Position numbers and translations under genes: made by a program. A stretch of 64,000 nt of DNA from Rotaria socialis. Lineage: Eukaryota; Rotifera; Eurotatoria; Philodinida; Philodinidae. A model generated the notes under the pieces. It was not told the origin of the DNA, ran no database searches, and saw only the letters and a program-made list of their open reading frames with translations. Where the stretch lies: the NCBI GenBank assembly GCA_905331475.1, contig CAJNYU010000350.1, positions 124,001 to 188,000 of the forward strand, in the 5' to 3' direction. Numbering within the stretch: the first letter of the stretch is position 1; each line of letters begins with the position of its first letter. This document shows, one piece after another, positions 24,001 through 34,519 of this stretch.

Positions 24001-24694
24001 GAAGTGCCTTCATATTGTTCAATCAAGCAGCCAAAGCTGGAAGAAGATCCAAAAAATTTCATGGTGGCATAAAAGCAAAATTTTTTACAATTACAGTAGA
24101 AAATGTGTAAGACAAAATAAAAATTCTATTGATTAATTACATTTTTTTCCTTTATGCATCAATAGAAATATGTCGATCAATTATCGCAATCTTCTTATTC
24201 GTTCTCTTCTTATTCTTCAACACACGGAATTAAAAAATCGAACATTCATTTTCCCTGCTTTTTCGTCGAATTTAACCACTATTCCAATAACATATCAACT
24301 TGACATTAAAAAGTTTTTACTTTATTGGACTGAAGAACAAATTCGATTACCTGATTTTCTTCTACTTGAAACATCTCGTGCGATACCAATTACGACGCTT
24401 CCATATTTATCTAAGAAAACATATGAAGATGTTGACGGAATATTAAATCTAACATTAGATTCAATTCCTCTGGACTTAGTAGCTCCCTCAGCGCAATTTG
24501 AAGTTCATGTTCGAGATTCTCTTCTATGGTGTTCACCGCCTATTCAAGGTGGTGCATGGTGTATTCATCATCCTAGAGATTTCGGTGCAACAATGGAAAT
24601 ATTATTTGCTTGTCGAGGTGATCCATATCCACCTTGTGCAAATAAAACAGAAAAAAATGAGCAATTTCGGGAAAGACCTTACGAAAAGAATTAG
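21069..24694 (+). CDS. GT77-like type II membrane glycosyltransferase
   Basis: Four exons, 21069-21291, 22416-22863, 23666-24106 and 24166-24694, join in phase to 546 residues. A short cytoplasmic tail and a signal anchor (about residues 16-36) indicate a Golgi type II protein. The nucleotide-sugar transferase domain covers about 110-380, with RLGYSIMLSEMDVFWRKNPL at the position where related enzymes have an Asp-x-Asp metal site; here it reads Glu-Met-Asp. A second Cys-containing domain follows to the end. Introns 1 (1124 bp) and 2 (802 bp) are far longer than usual for this window. An in-frame ATG at 21090 is an alternative start. Sugar and acceptor cannot be told. Confidence 0.8.
22060..22180. 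repeat. Small foldback element in glycosyltransferase intron 1
   Basis: Arms 22060-22091 and 22149-22180 are 32 bp long and inverted with a few mismatches (CGCGTACTCCTG against CAGGAGTATGCG), with further GTACTC/GAGTAC motifs between. Its higher GC stands out in the AT-rich intron. Confidence 0.7.
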
Positions 24695-26654
24695 AAAATT
24701 ATTGTTCAGTCTATATTCACAAGCGACATATTAGCAGTTTGTTTGGTCACAAGTTTTACTTGAAAAATAATCATGGAAAACAGCATATCCGTATGATAGA
24801 ATAATTATTTACTCCCGCAGAAACAACATTTGTGAAAATTGCTATAACTTTGTTTTTTCGTGTGAACATATGTGTAACGTTATATGTGAAGAGCGTCCAA
24901 ATCCCATCCGGAGGTGTAACGCTCCCGTTCGAGTGTAACCTATGCATGATATTTGGCGTTATGGCGCAATTTCTTCTCATCTCACCTATTGCCTTTATCT
25001 TTCTGTACTTGATATGTGTCTTTATCTCTCATTCTCTCTCATTCTCTTTCGTTCTCTCAAATGGTTGAGTATTTAAGCGTGTGCTTTATATATAATCGGT
25101 GTGATTTGTGATATGAAGAAGTTAAATAAAGTGTAATACCATCCACACGGGCATCTCTTCTATCTAAAATCGTCAAAATATGACTATAAATAAATTATAT
25201 TGAATTGCACTTACTAGATTCATTCAAAAGTTGATCTAATTCCATGTACACTGGAGAGAAATTCAGTATAAATATAATTCTCAGGCGAAGCTATCTCAAC
25301 ATGGAAAACAAATTTTACAACTTGAAAGCATTCATGCAACAGTAAAGTGCTACGCTTTTATTTAAGATCCAAAAATCTATGAAGAAAAGTTTTAGGTCAT
25401 TTGGTTTATGAAATAAATTTGGGATAATTTCTACAGGAGAATTTATGCGATCTATCGAAAAGTGACCCATATCTTTGGTTAATTTTAAGTATTTTGCGTT
25501 GAAATTATTTTCAGTGAGTGTCCTACTCTAATAAAGTTTTCCTTGAAAACTGCACACATATTCACCGATGGAGAAGGAATTCATGTTGAGGCAGACTCAG
25601 ATGTTGTATAAATTCATCTTTCTTAAGATTTCAATAGTAGACAACCAGAAAAGTTTAATTAAAACCTTTATTCAATCCTGAACAAAGGCAGCGTTTTCAC
25701 CAGAGTTCGTTTACATTTAAGTCTATCGACTTCAGATTGTAACTTGTCACAATGATTTTATGAATTGTATTTACATCAACATGTTTTAAAAGAATTATGC
25801 TCATCCAAATCTTCATCAGTAGTAGAGTTTTGTATCACCAGATGTGTGGAGTACGGTAAAAGATGTGAGAATCTAATATGATTGAATATGAACAGATTAA
25901 GAAATTCACTAAACTCATGATGCATGTCTTTTATTATTCGATTTTTTGAATCTCCTAACTGAACCATAAAAACATAATAATTACAAAGAACTATTGAAGA
26001 GTGGCAGTAAAATGTTAGTGATAATATAGCATTGATTAGTGACTTTAAAAAAGCTCATTGTATGTATGCTTTTTGATTAATAAATAATTGAAAGAACAAG
26101 AAAAAAAGTCATACTATGAAGTTATTCATCAGTTTTTTTTCTGTTCTTTATAATACGGGTGAATTAATAGAGAATATTTTCAGATTACAGGAAAGGGTAA
26201 TAACAGAAATTTATCTTCTATACGAATCTACTTGCAACTATTCTAAATGTAAATGCATATAACACGGTATAAGAACACTGATTCAATGTCAAGAGTTACT
26301 AGTTGGGGATTGAAAAATCGATGGATATATCAAGTTATTTCTCGTATGGAAGAGTATTTTACATCGTATATTTATAGTTAATTCAATGGTTGATTTCTTT
26401 TCCATTAAATTGATTTCTTCATTGTACCATGCAACTGAATAAAATAGTCTACTTTCCTTTCATTTTCTTCTATAATTGAAAGTTACCAAGGGAAAGCTTT
26501 GTCATTTCCGGCAACATTGAATATTGAATCAGTAAATATCCTAATGCTTTTTTTTCTTCAGAAAGCTGGAAGCCAAAGTAAATGAAACAAAACATATGCA
26601 ACTTTTTCCAGAAAAATTTATCTGAAATAGTTTTACTTGATTGATAAACATAGA
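24695..26654. other. Intergenic with an LTR-like stretch at 24830-25160
   Basis: From about 24830 base composition rises. A CT-rich run (25020-25055) is followed by TTTATATATAATCGG (a TATA-like box, about 25085) and AATAAAGTG (about 25126), the order expected in a solo LTR. No target duplication or partner LTR was found. The remainder to 26654 shows nothing recognisable. Confidence 0.3.
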
Positions 26655-27095
26655 ATGTTTTTATTTGTAATATTTCTTATCTGTTCAGCCACTGTTCATG
26701 GATTAATTGCAATTTTGAATGAATCAGTGCCATTTGGATGGACGGGGTGGGCATCATATTCATACAACTACTATTCAGCTACAAAAATAGAATTCCTATT
26801 TGGTTTTCAGACCAATACTATACACAGGTCCTATTTAGGCGCTGTATCTGCTATTAATAATAATGCACTGACGACTGAATTGTTGATCAATCCTAGTTTC
26901 AAAAACTCACCGACCAATGCGCTTGGTTGGGCCATATTATGTGAAATGGCATGTGCAAGTCGAATAATTTCCAGTTCTCAGTGTTTTAGATTAGCTGAAA
27001 ATTGCTTTATGATTTATTGTAATTCGATCAATTCTTTTATTTCTATTCTAAGTCAATCTTTCATATCAAATACCAACTCGTATCATGTTAAATAA
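26655..27095 (+). CDS. Short secreted protein, probably truncated member of a rotifer-type repeat family
   Basis: Single exon, 146 residues. The ATG at 26655 gives a signal peptide, MFLFVIFLICSATVHG; the open frame extends upstream without ATG. The mature part has the order ATKIEFLFGFQ, YLGAVSAI, ELLINPSF, then GWAILC followed by four more cysteines and LSQSF. I associate this pattern with bdelloid secreted proteins that repeat a lectin-like beta domain, from memory of such proteins rather than a search. The last domain seems to stop early (after NSYHVK), so this may be a decaying gene or a short paralogue. Function unknown. Confidence 0.55.
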   Translation: MFLFVIFLICSATVHGLIAILNESVPFGWTGWASYSYNYYSATKIEFLFGFQTNTIHRSYLGAVSAINNNALTTELLINPSFKNSPTNALGWAILCEMACASRIISSSQCFRLAENCFMIYCNSINSFISILSQSFISNTNSYHVK

Positions 27096-29280
27096 TTATT
27101 ATATAATTCTATGCCAATGAACGCGCAGTAGTCATCATTTTTTCTCAATGAGTATGAATTCATATTTGATCTACATACGTTACTCAATGTAAGTGATCGA
27201 TGTTTATGTCAATAGGTTTCAAGTATTTAGAATACTATTAATGACATTACATATAACATCAAATCTATTCATAATATTAATTAATAAAATATGAAATAGG
27301 CATGAATTTACAAGATGTAGGTTTTCTAAGAAAAAGATGATTTAGAGTATATTGTTCCAAATCTTAAGCGTCAGATTAAATGTAAAACGATTAAATGTCA
27401 GTTATTGTAGGTTGAATTCGTTTTCTACTAGAAACTTATCAGATCTAAAGATCAATTTATCTAATTGCTTAGTACTTTTCGCGCCTTGTGTATGCTGTTC
27501 GTAGCCAAATCAATTATGATTACTACTGGAGATAATATTTCTTTTGTAGGCGAAACTATGATGTGAAGCAACAATAAAAGCGTCGCGTTTTGTTTTTATT
27601 TAATCATAACACCAAATTGATATAGTTCTACTTTTTATATGGTTAACGAATCTTCGCTGATATTCAATTCATTTGCTTCTCATCAGTTAATGATTGATAT
27701 TGAGATAAGAAGCAAAATTTGGTAAATAGTTTTCGAAGAAAATTGTCTTTAGATTTCAAAATTAACATGATCATGGAAGAAAAAGAAAAAATGATCGAAT
27801 ATTTTTAACAATGTAATTAATGTCGAAATATATTAACATTTATGATTTGAATTATTTCAGAAAATGAAAACTAAACAATGTCTTCATTTAGGCTCATTTT
27901 TTTCTACTGATTTTCTATTGACTCGTATTATATTAATTAGATTCCATATTGCCTCTTTGTGTTAATCCAATTATTTAAACTTTGAAAACATTTTATACTC
28001 TTACAAAGCTTCTTTTTTTATTTCTACATTACGTCGTTCGAAAGGCATAAATATTTCCATGAATAACAAGAGTATGAACGTCGTAAAATCTATCATCTTC
28101 GACAGTTAAAATTGCATAATATTAGTGTAGAAGACGAATCGATATGTAACGTTCAGCTATGCGTTTTTTTTGTTGTTGTCTATTATAAAAATAGTATTGA
28201 CAAGAAGATATTATACAACATGTGATATGAAAAACAAGAAAAATTAATCTTGTAAAGATCTCGAGTTAGTTGCGAAATAGGTGCTTATAGAGGAAATAAC
28301 ATTTTAATTGACGTAGAGAAACATTGAACAAATGAAAAAATGAAGTACTACATCATAAATCGACAATCACTAATGAGCAAAAAAGATCATCATGTACGAT
28401 GAATTTCAATTTTGATCCAAAACCTAAAAATCTAACTGAAGAGACCTATGTCCGCTAAATTGATTCAGATTATATTTTTTATACAAGTTCAACGAATAGA
28501 ATTATCAGAAATTCAAATGTTGCCCTAGTAGAATGTATTTCGGCTCTTGAACACATTTTTGGATTAATCTTGTGTACACCGTTTAAGGATAGATTGTATA
28601 TTATTGTAACTCGGAGCTTATTTAGCGAAAGCAAGAATTGAACTAATGACATCCGATGTCGAAGACTAGACAAAATAGAACTACAGTTTTGCAAAACTTT
28701 AATTGACTAAATTAAAAACATCATTCAATTTTGGAATGACTGTTTATAATTCAAATTTTCTATGAAATGAGCGTATCAGAGAATTGAATATTTTCTCATG
28801 TCATTTTCTGTTTTCTTTCTCGCGTTTTCTCTATTTGTTTTATCTTGATCCCTTATAATCTTAGATATCTACTCATTTGATGATCTCAAAATCGTAAAGA
28901 TTTGGAACAGTTATTAATAATTAGAAAAATATTAAATTAGTCTAATTTAATTTATTCATTGCCATTTAAAGTTTGTTCCAGCACATGTATATATGAGCAT
29001 TGCGTCACGAATTAAGAGATAAGCAAAAAGATAATATAGATTATTAGAAGTTAATTCTACCAAATGTGTATCGAGAAAAAGGTTTTTCTTTTATTTGCTT
29101 CTAATGTATAAAAGTGCAATAGTAGCTACTGCAAAACTAAAAATTTTAGAAAGTTAACTGTTTGATTAGAAACGTGTTTTTCTTTCTTATATTCGATCAT
29201 ACATAAGTGCATAAGTATAGAGCGACAGCTAGAATAAGTTATTCATAGGCTTTTCAACATTCCAATGCAATAATACATGC

Positions 29281-29301
29281 GTACATACATACATACATAC
29301 G

Positions 29302-29330
<29 letters not shown>
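29281..29330. repeat. Microsatellite (TACA)n followed by (TA)n
   Basis: Tetranucleotide ACAT/TACA units for about 25 bp followed by about 25 bp of TA dinucleotides, 200 bp upstream of the F-box-type gene. Confidence 0.9.
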
Positions 29331-29333
<3 letters not shown>

Positions 29334-29524
29334 TTTCATCAAATGCTGTTACTATGACTCAGTCGTTTTTTAATTTGGTTTATCGTTATTGTCAACAGAT
29401 TAGTATTAACGTTGACATTGAAAACATTATTTGTTTTTCACTTCATGCTAGTAAGATAAGGATTGTTTCATAAAATGAGCTGAACCCCTGGGGACAAAGT
29501 GTTTCTATTGAGTTTAATTGTTCT

Positions 29525-29526
29525 AG
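29525..29526 (+). promoter_or_regulatory. Putative trans-splice acceptor directly before F-box gene ATG
   Basis: TTGTTCTAG|ATG with no spacing between acceptor AG and start codon; no upstream coding exon is seen. Confidence 0.45.
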
Positions 29527-31431
29527 ATGTGTTACCCAGCTTCTTTTGAATTGTTTCCAGATGAAATTATTTTATGTGTGTGCCAGTATCTTCGTGAAGC
29601 TGATGTTCTCTATTCACTTTATAACCTTAATTCTCGATTGAATACTACAATAACAGGCTATTGTCGTCATCTTAATTTAATGGCTGTCTCATATAAACAA
29701 TTTGAATATGCTGTTTTTCATGTTCTACCTCAAATTGGTTCTATTGTTCGAACTTTCGTACTCAATGGTAATTGGGAAACAATTATTAATAATGAATTAT
29801 CTTCTGTTCTTTTTGTTTCACACCTATCTCTATTATTTCCAAATCTTCAAAGATTAATAGTGAAATGGTTCACTAGTGAAAGATTTTTGTCATTCGTTGA
29901 TACACTTCAAGGTTTTTCACAACTCATGGAATTAGATATTCGATTTCTTCGAGGAAATGCAGCAGGTTTACTTTTACAGAAAGTTCTCTCTGCTAATAAT
30001 AGTCAACTTTCAATAGTTTCGTTTGACCAGGATTCAGTTGATTTAGATATATCCGATGAAATTAATATGATATCTTATCCGAATATTCAAGAGCTTGCTA
30101 TAAATCTAACATTTAGTAAATTAATTCCATGTCTCTTTGTACTCGTACCAAACGTCCGTCGTTTACATCTGAATATTGACGAATTGTCAAATGATTCCAA
30201 GTCTAAACTAGTAGATGGCAACCTATCATCTCTTGTTTACTTGACTATTTTTCAGTTACGTTCAATCAACTTGTTTTGGACATTCGATGAAGTAGCTTAT
30301 CTACTCAAAGCGATGCCTTCTTTGCAACGACTTGGCCTTGATATGCGCACAGATGATAAACGTTTAGTCACTGAAAAGGATATTATGACAATTTTACCTG
30401 CGTCACTCAGTAAAATCGATCTTTTTATTCGTTATTATTTTTCTAAATCAAAATCAGATATTAACGAAGAACATATGTTCTCGTCAACTCATATTCCTGT
30501 CGCTTGTTTGCTAGACGAACCGAGACATCGATTTCTAATTCATTCTATTCCATATGATCTGAATTCAGCTATTCTAACAGCAAGCATAAGTAGACAAATG
30601 CTTTCAGGATGGAAATATATGAAACAAATCAAAGATTTATATATTTATGATATAACGTCTACGGCTGAAATACTTCTCATACTACAGCATTTTCGTCGAC
30701 TTCGAACATTTACAATTGACGCAAAGGACAAGTCGGAAAAGTGTAAGTATCTCTAATTTCAATGTTTTTTTTGTTGTTGTTGTTTTGATAGGGTAGAAGA
30801 GAAAAAAACTCATTATAATGCATTCTTTAACCACCTAATCATTTATTTTTCCTTTTTTTTTGCATGCTGATCGAAAGATGAGATGAAATTATTTAAAACT
30901 AAAAAAACTGTTTCTTTTTTTCTTTCAGTAATTGTGCCAAAAGAATCTCAATCTATCGATTTAAAATTACCATTTCTCAAACAGATTGAAACATCTGGAA
31001 TATTTGAATTATTCTCTTTGCTCAACGTTGCTCCTAACGTTGACTATTTAATTGTTTACTTTGATTGTCTTAAAATATTATTAGACGATGAATTGACATG
31101 TCATCTATTGCAAACTCGTATTATTCGCCTTAATATTATGGATTGGATCGATATCGAGTCCGAACTATTGCAACGCATCTCACAAGTATTTTGTTCGCTA
31201 CGTCATCTCGTTATAACTTTAAAAGATGCAACAGTATCTATTGATGAGTTTGTATTGAAAATTATTTCTCTTTGGAAAGGTAAAACACGCATTTCAATCG
31301 ATGTTACCGGTGTATTGTCAGAAGAAATATGCAAAAATCTTAGACAATGGATAATTGATCATTCTCATATAAAAACAGAAGATTCATTTACAGTTGAATA
31401 CAATGAAAATTGGTTTGATTTGTGGTTTTAG
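29527..31431 (+). CDS. F-box-type protein with LRR-like repeats
   Basis: Exons 29527-30742 and 30929-31431 give 572 residues. The N-terminus FELFPDEIILCVCQYLREAD is an F-box core (residues about 6-45), which in other proteins binds SKP1 of SCF ubiquitin ligases. The rest is a chain of leucine-rich, LxxLxL-spaced segments (NLQRLIVKWF, NVRRLHLNID, SLQRLGLDM, LRHLVITLKD) resembling an LRR-like solenoid that could recruit substrates. The acidic/aromatic ending VEYNENWFDLWF resembles that of many bdelloid paralogues as I remember them. TAG directly precedes the ATG, a likely trans-splice acceptor. Substrate unknown. Confidence 0.8.
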
Positions 31432-32257
31432 GATCGATGAAAATTATAGTTCTAGTTTATTTTTGTATTTTTATTCAGTCTTCTTCAGTCATATTGTGAG
31501 AATATTTTAAATTAATTAGTTTCGAACAACAATAATTTGTGATGTTCAACAAAGGATAATAACTATTCTATAATAATAAATATTCTTGTAAGTTTTTGCG
31601 CATCTTTATCTGAGAAAACAAATCGTGAAAAGCACAGCATTGTGATAAATCTTTTTACTGAACCGTAGTTAAAATAAAATAAATATGATCTTAGAGTAGA
31701 GTTTAATAAAATGACTAGCATGATAATTATATGTTCATCATTATCGGAGATCAGCTGCGTTGCACTTGCTGAACTTTATGTAACGGAAGAACTCTATTAA
31801 TAAGGTCATTTTGTTTTTCGATAAATATCGCAGTCAACATAGTAGGCTATTTCTAACTAATATTATAGAAGATTGCATGATACTTCCATCAGTTTCATTC
31901 AATAGTATAATAAAATCGATGATTTAGATAGACATCAATGGGATAGAAAGGTTCGTAACCATCACTTAGATGTATTTCTATTAAGTCCAATAGATATTGT
32001 CTACTTGTAGTACAAGAAAATACTATTATAAGTTTCAAATGAAATTTTACTGTTGTAAATGATAAAATAATTACTACTATTCAATTGTCTGTAACTCTCT
32101 GATGATGCTATCCATAATTGAAGTAGAAACAGATATTTTACATCTCTACATTTGTGATCATTCCTTTAATAGTATTATTTTTAGTGAAAAGTCAAATTTG
32201 AAAAAGCCTTTTTCAAATTTGTTTGTATATTCGAGAATTATTTTTTACAATGGAATT
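31432..32257. other. Intergenic between convergent F-box and NMRK1 genes
   Basis: AT-rich 3' flanks of two convergent genes. AATAAA-like signals occur on both strands. Just past the NMRK1 stop (about 32190-32222) there is a short hairpin, CAAATTTGAAAAA / TTTTTCAAATTTG, possibly linked to 3'-end formation. Confidence 0.45.
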
Positions 32258-32854
32258 TTATTTTTGATCACGATTTAAAGCTGATTCAATATCTTTAATA
32301 ATTTTCTCTTGAATTTCTTCCAATGGTTGCTTAGTTGAGTCAATAATCTCCAATTTTATATCTTTGTCTTGTTCAAACGCTTCTTTCTTTGCTTTGATAT
32401 AAGTATCCCAAACATGTTCTTCAAAATAACCACTTGGATCCGGTGGATTATAATTTCGTTCCAATCGTCGTTTGCGACATTCTTCATATGACAAATCAAA
32501 ATAATAAGCTAGATCATATGTATGATGGTCTTTCGGTAGCAATGGAATGTTAAATATGAGAAAACCTTCAACAAGTAAAAGGTCACATTTCAAACGAGCA
32601 GATTGCAAATCTACAATAAATTGATCTGTATCAAGCGCATCTAAACAATCCCAATCGTGATGGTTAAATTTGTCCAGATGTATATGATGAGGATCATCAA
32701 TCGGGCGAAAATAATCGTCAATATGCAATGATTCTACAGCAAGATTGTGCTTACTAGAAGAGAATAGTTGTTTAAGAGCCCGACAGATTGTCGTTTTACC
32801 ACCATTGGTCACACCACCAAGGCCAACAACAAGTGCAGTTAGTGAAGAAGACAT
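32258..32854 (-). CDS. NMRK1: Nicotinamide riboside kinase
   Basis: Phosphorylates nicotinamide riboside to NMN with ATP in the cytosol, feeding NAD+ salvage. Intronless, 198 residues, the same size as human NMRK1. The P-loop GVTNGGKTT is at about residues 14-22, the substrate region HIDDYFRP at about 44-51, then LLLVEGFLIFN, and the lid/specificity segment EECRKRRLERNYNPPDPSGYF with HVWDTYIK. All the family landmarks are present and in order. An acceptor-like TTATAG lies 9 nt before the ATG. It converges with the F-box gene. Confidence 0.95.
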   Translation of the reverse strand: MSSSLTALVVGLGGVTNGGKTTICRALKQLFSSSKHNLAVESLHIDDYFRPIDDPHHIHLDKFNHHDWDCLDALDTDQFIVDLQSARLKCDLLLVEGFLIFNIPLLPKDHHTYDLAYYFDLSYEECRKRRLERNYNPPDPSGYFEEHVWDTYIKAKKEAFEQDKDIKLEIIDSTKQPLEEIQEKIIKDIESALNRDQK

Positions 32855-33586
32855 AGAATTATGCTATAATGAATGAAAGGTAAATGTTAGTTTTACGTAG
32901 TTATTATAAAAAGCACGAGGCAATAGTTGTTTTTTTTCCTTAATTTATAGTTTTTCATAATTTGTTTTCAAAGATGAAACTTTTCAAGACTGAATACTCT
33001 GCGATATAAGTAATAGCATATGTATTCATATTATGTTTGTGACAATTTCTAATAGACGAAGTATACTTGTGATCAGAAATGCCAACAAATCAGCTTTTGG
33101 TGATCTGAGTTGGTCTGAGGGTGTAGGATGTGAGTGTGGATGAGTGAAATATCTCACATACATATTCTTGGGGGAGAGGGGGGGGGTGAGTAAGAAAACA
33201 GGAATGCTGAAAAAATTTGATGATCGAAAATATTGTTACTCAAGATATTGTTTACAATACATAGTCATATCAGAAAGAATAAAGAAGGATATGCAAAAAT
33301 AAAAATGACAAGACAAGGTTAAATATCATGTACGAGCAGTCAATTAAACTAAACAAGGATAGTAAAGTGGTAATCAATGAATTTCATTGGAAACGTTATG
33401 ATGTTGTTAGACATTTTTCTAATAAACTATAATATTAAAAAAATTCAAAAAGAATGTAAAGCAATAAAAACAATGTCAAGATTTCTATTGCTATATTATT
33501 CTGTCATAAATTGTTTATTAATCGTAGAAAACATAAAAATCATAAAAAGTATATAATGACAATCTATCAAAACATGTGCATTCAAA
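32855..33586. other. Divergent intergenic region
   Basis: Separates divergent starts of NMRK1 and the four-TM gene. Contains a G-run (about 33172-33187). No gene seen. Confidence 0.45.
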
Positions 33587-34111
33587 ATGTATCGATCTCA
33601 TCATATTGAACTACGTCTTCTTTTAACCTGTTTTTATATTTATCTCAATTGTCATACTATTCTATATGTTAAACAAGTGATTTTTCATTATGCATTTTTA
33701 TCATCACCATTCACACATCCCTATACGTATATACATATTCGAACTATCGTAGGTAGTTGTGTTTCTTTAATATATCGTTGTCTTCTTCTTTATGCATTAT
33801 GGTGTAAAATGGCTGATCTTCTTTTAATTTCAATTATCTTTCTGACTGCTCTTATATGTCTTCGAATCGTTTTCGATTTCTATGGTTATTTTTCAGGTTA
33901 CATTAAACAGTCATTATATTATCCTTTTAATACTTTCGATAAAAAATCAATCACTGAAGAAATTATTGATTTAATTTTTGCATTGATGCAACATTTCATT
34001 GGATTACTGTTAAGTACTTATATGTTTAAAGATATTATTAGTAATTATGGAAGAAGAAGAAGAAAAATTAAAGAATTCAACTATCAATTATCCCAATTGG
34101 AACAGAACTAA
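33587..34111 (+). CDS. Uncharacterised four-TM membrane protein
   Basis: Single exon, 174 residues, not recognised. Hydrophobic segments at about residues 9-28, 49-71, 75-101 and 126-147 predict four membrane spans, with a short basic cytoplasmic-type tail (YGRRRRKIKEFNYQLSQLE). It is convergent with SMIM12, stops 83 nt apart, so their 3' UTRs may overlap. Its codon use is like its neighbours. Length and hydrophobic periodicity argue for a real gene; no family can be named. Confidence 0.65.
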   Translation: MYRSHHIELRLLLTCFYIYLNCHTILYVKQVIFHYAFLSSPFTHPYTYIHIRTIVGSCVSLIYRCLLLYALWCKMADLLLISIIFLTALICLRIVFDFYGYFSGYIKQSLYYPFNTFDKKSITEEIIDLIFALMQHFIGLLLSTYMFKDIISNYGRRRRKIKEFNYQLSQLEQN

Positions 34112-34194
34112 ATCAAATAAAATAATAGACCATAAGTTCTTTTTTCTGTTAGATTGTTATATTAATATATAAAATAACTATATATGAATAATAT

Positions 34195-34519
34195 TCAACT
34201 ATGTGTTTTTAAAGCTTCTGGATTATTTCGTTCGAAAATAGTTTTTGGTACAACTGTGTCCATTCTATAAGGAGAGGCTGTCGTTTGTTCTTGATTTTGT
34301 CGTTCTACTCGTTCTTCAATAATAGTTTTTTCATGAGGAACTGGTGTGTGTGGTACACCTCGACAACGTCGTTCAATGAAATATCCAAGACTGCCAAGAA
34401 CTATGCGAAAAAAAAATTATAAAATATGAGAGAATAGTAAATCCTATACCTATCGCAACTGGCAAAGTAGCGACAGTAGCATATCGACCAAGAATCGGAA
34501 TAATTATATTCCAAACCAT
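34195..34519 (-). CDS. SMIM12: Small integral membrane protein 12
   Basis: Exons 34450-34519 and 34195-34400 give 91 residues, almost the human SMIM12 length (92). One membrane span at about residues 5-29, then GYFIERRCRG, a Glu/Arg-rich segment EKTIIEERVERQ and a C-terminal NNPEALK that matches the family ending in style (NRNRPEK in human). SMIM12 is a widely conserved single-pass protein without a firmly known function. The acceptor-like AATTCTAG lies seven bases upstream of the ATG. Confidence 0.85.

Larger units (their letters stand above)
27096..29526. other. Intergenic, no gene seen (2.4 kb)
   Basis: AT-rich with no supported ORF. Ends with the microsatellite at 29281-29330 and the F-box promoter region; the last bases TTGTTCTAG abut the ATG. 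Confidence 0.45.

Noticed and set aside
28590-28680. tRNA-like pattern on the minus strand (TTCAATT T-loop-like motif after a GACATCGGATGTC stem)
   Set aside because: T-stem pairing fails at two of five positions and no acceptor stem closes; at best a tRNA-derived relic.
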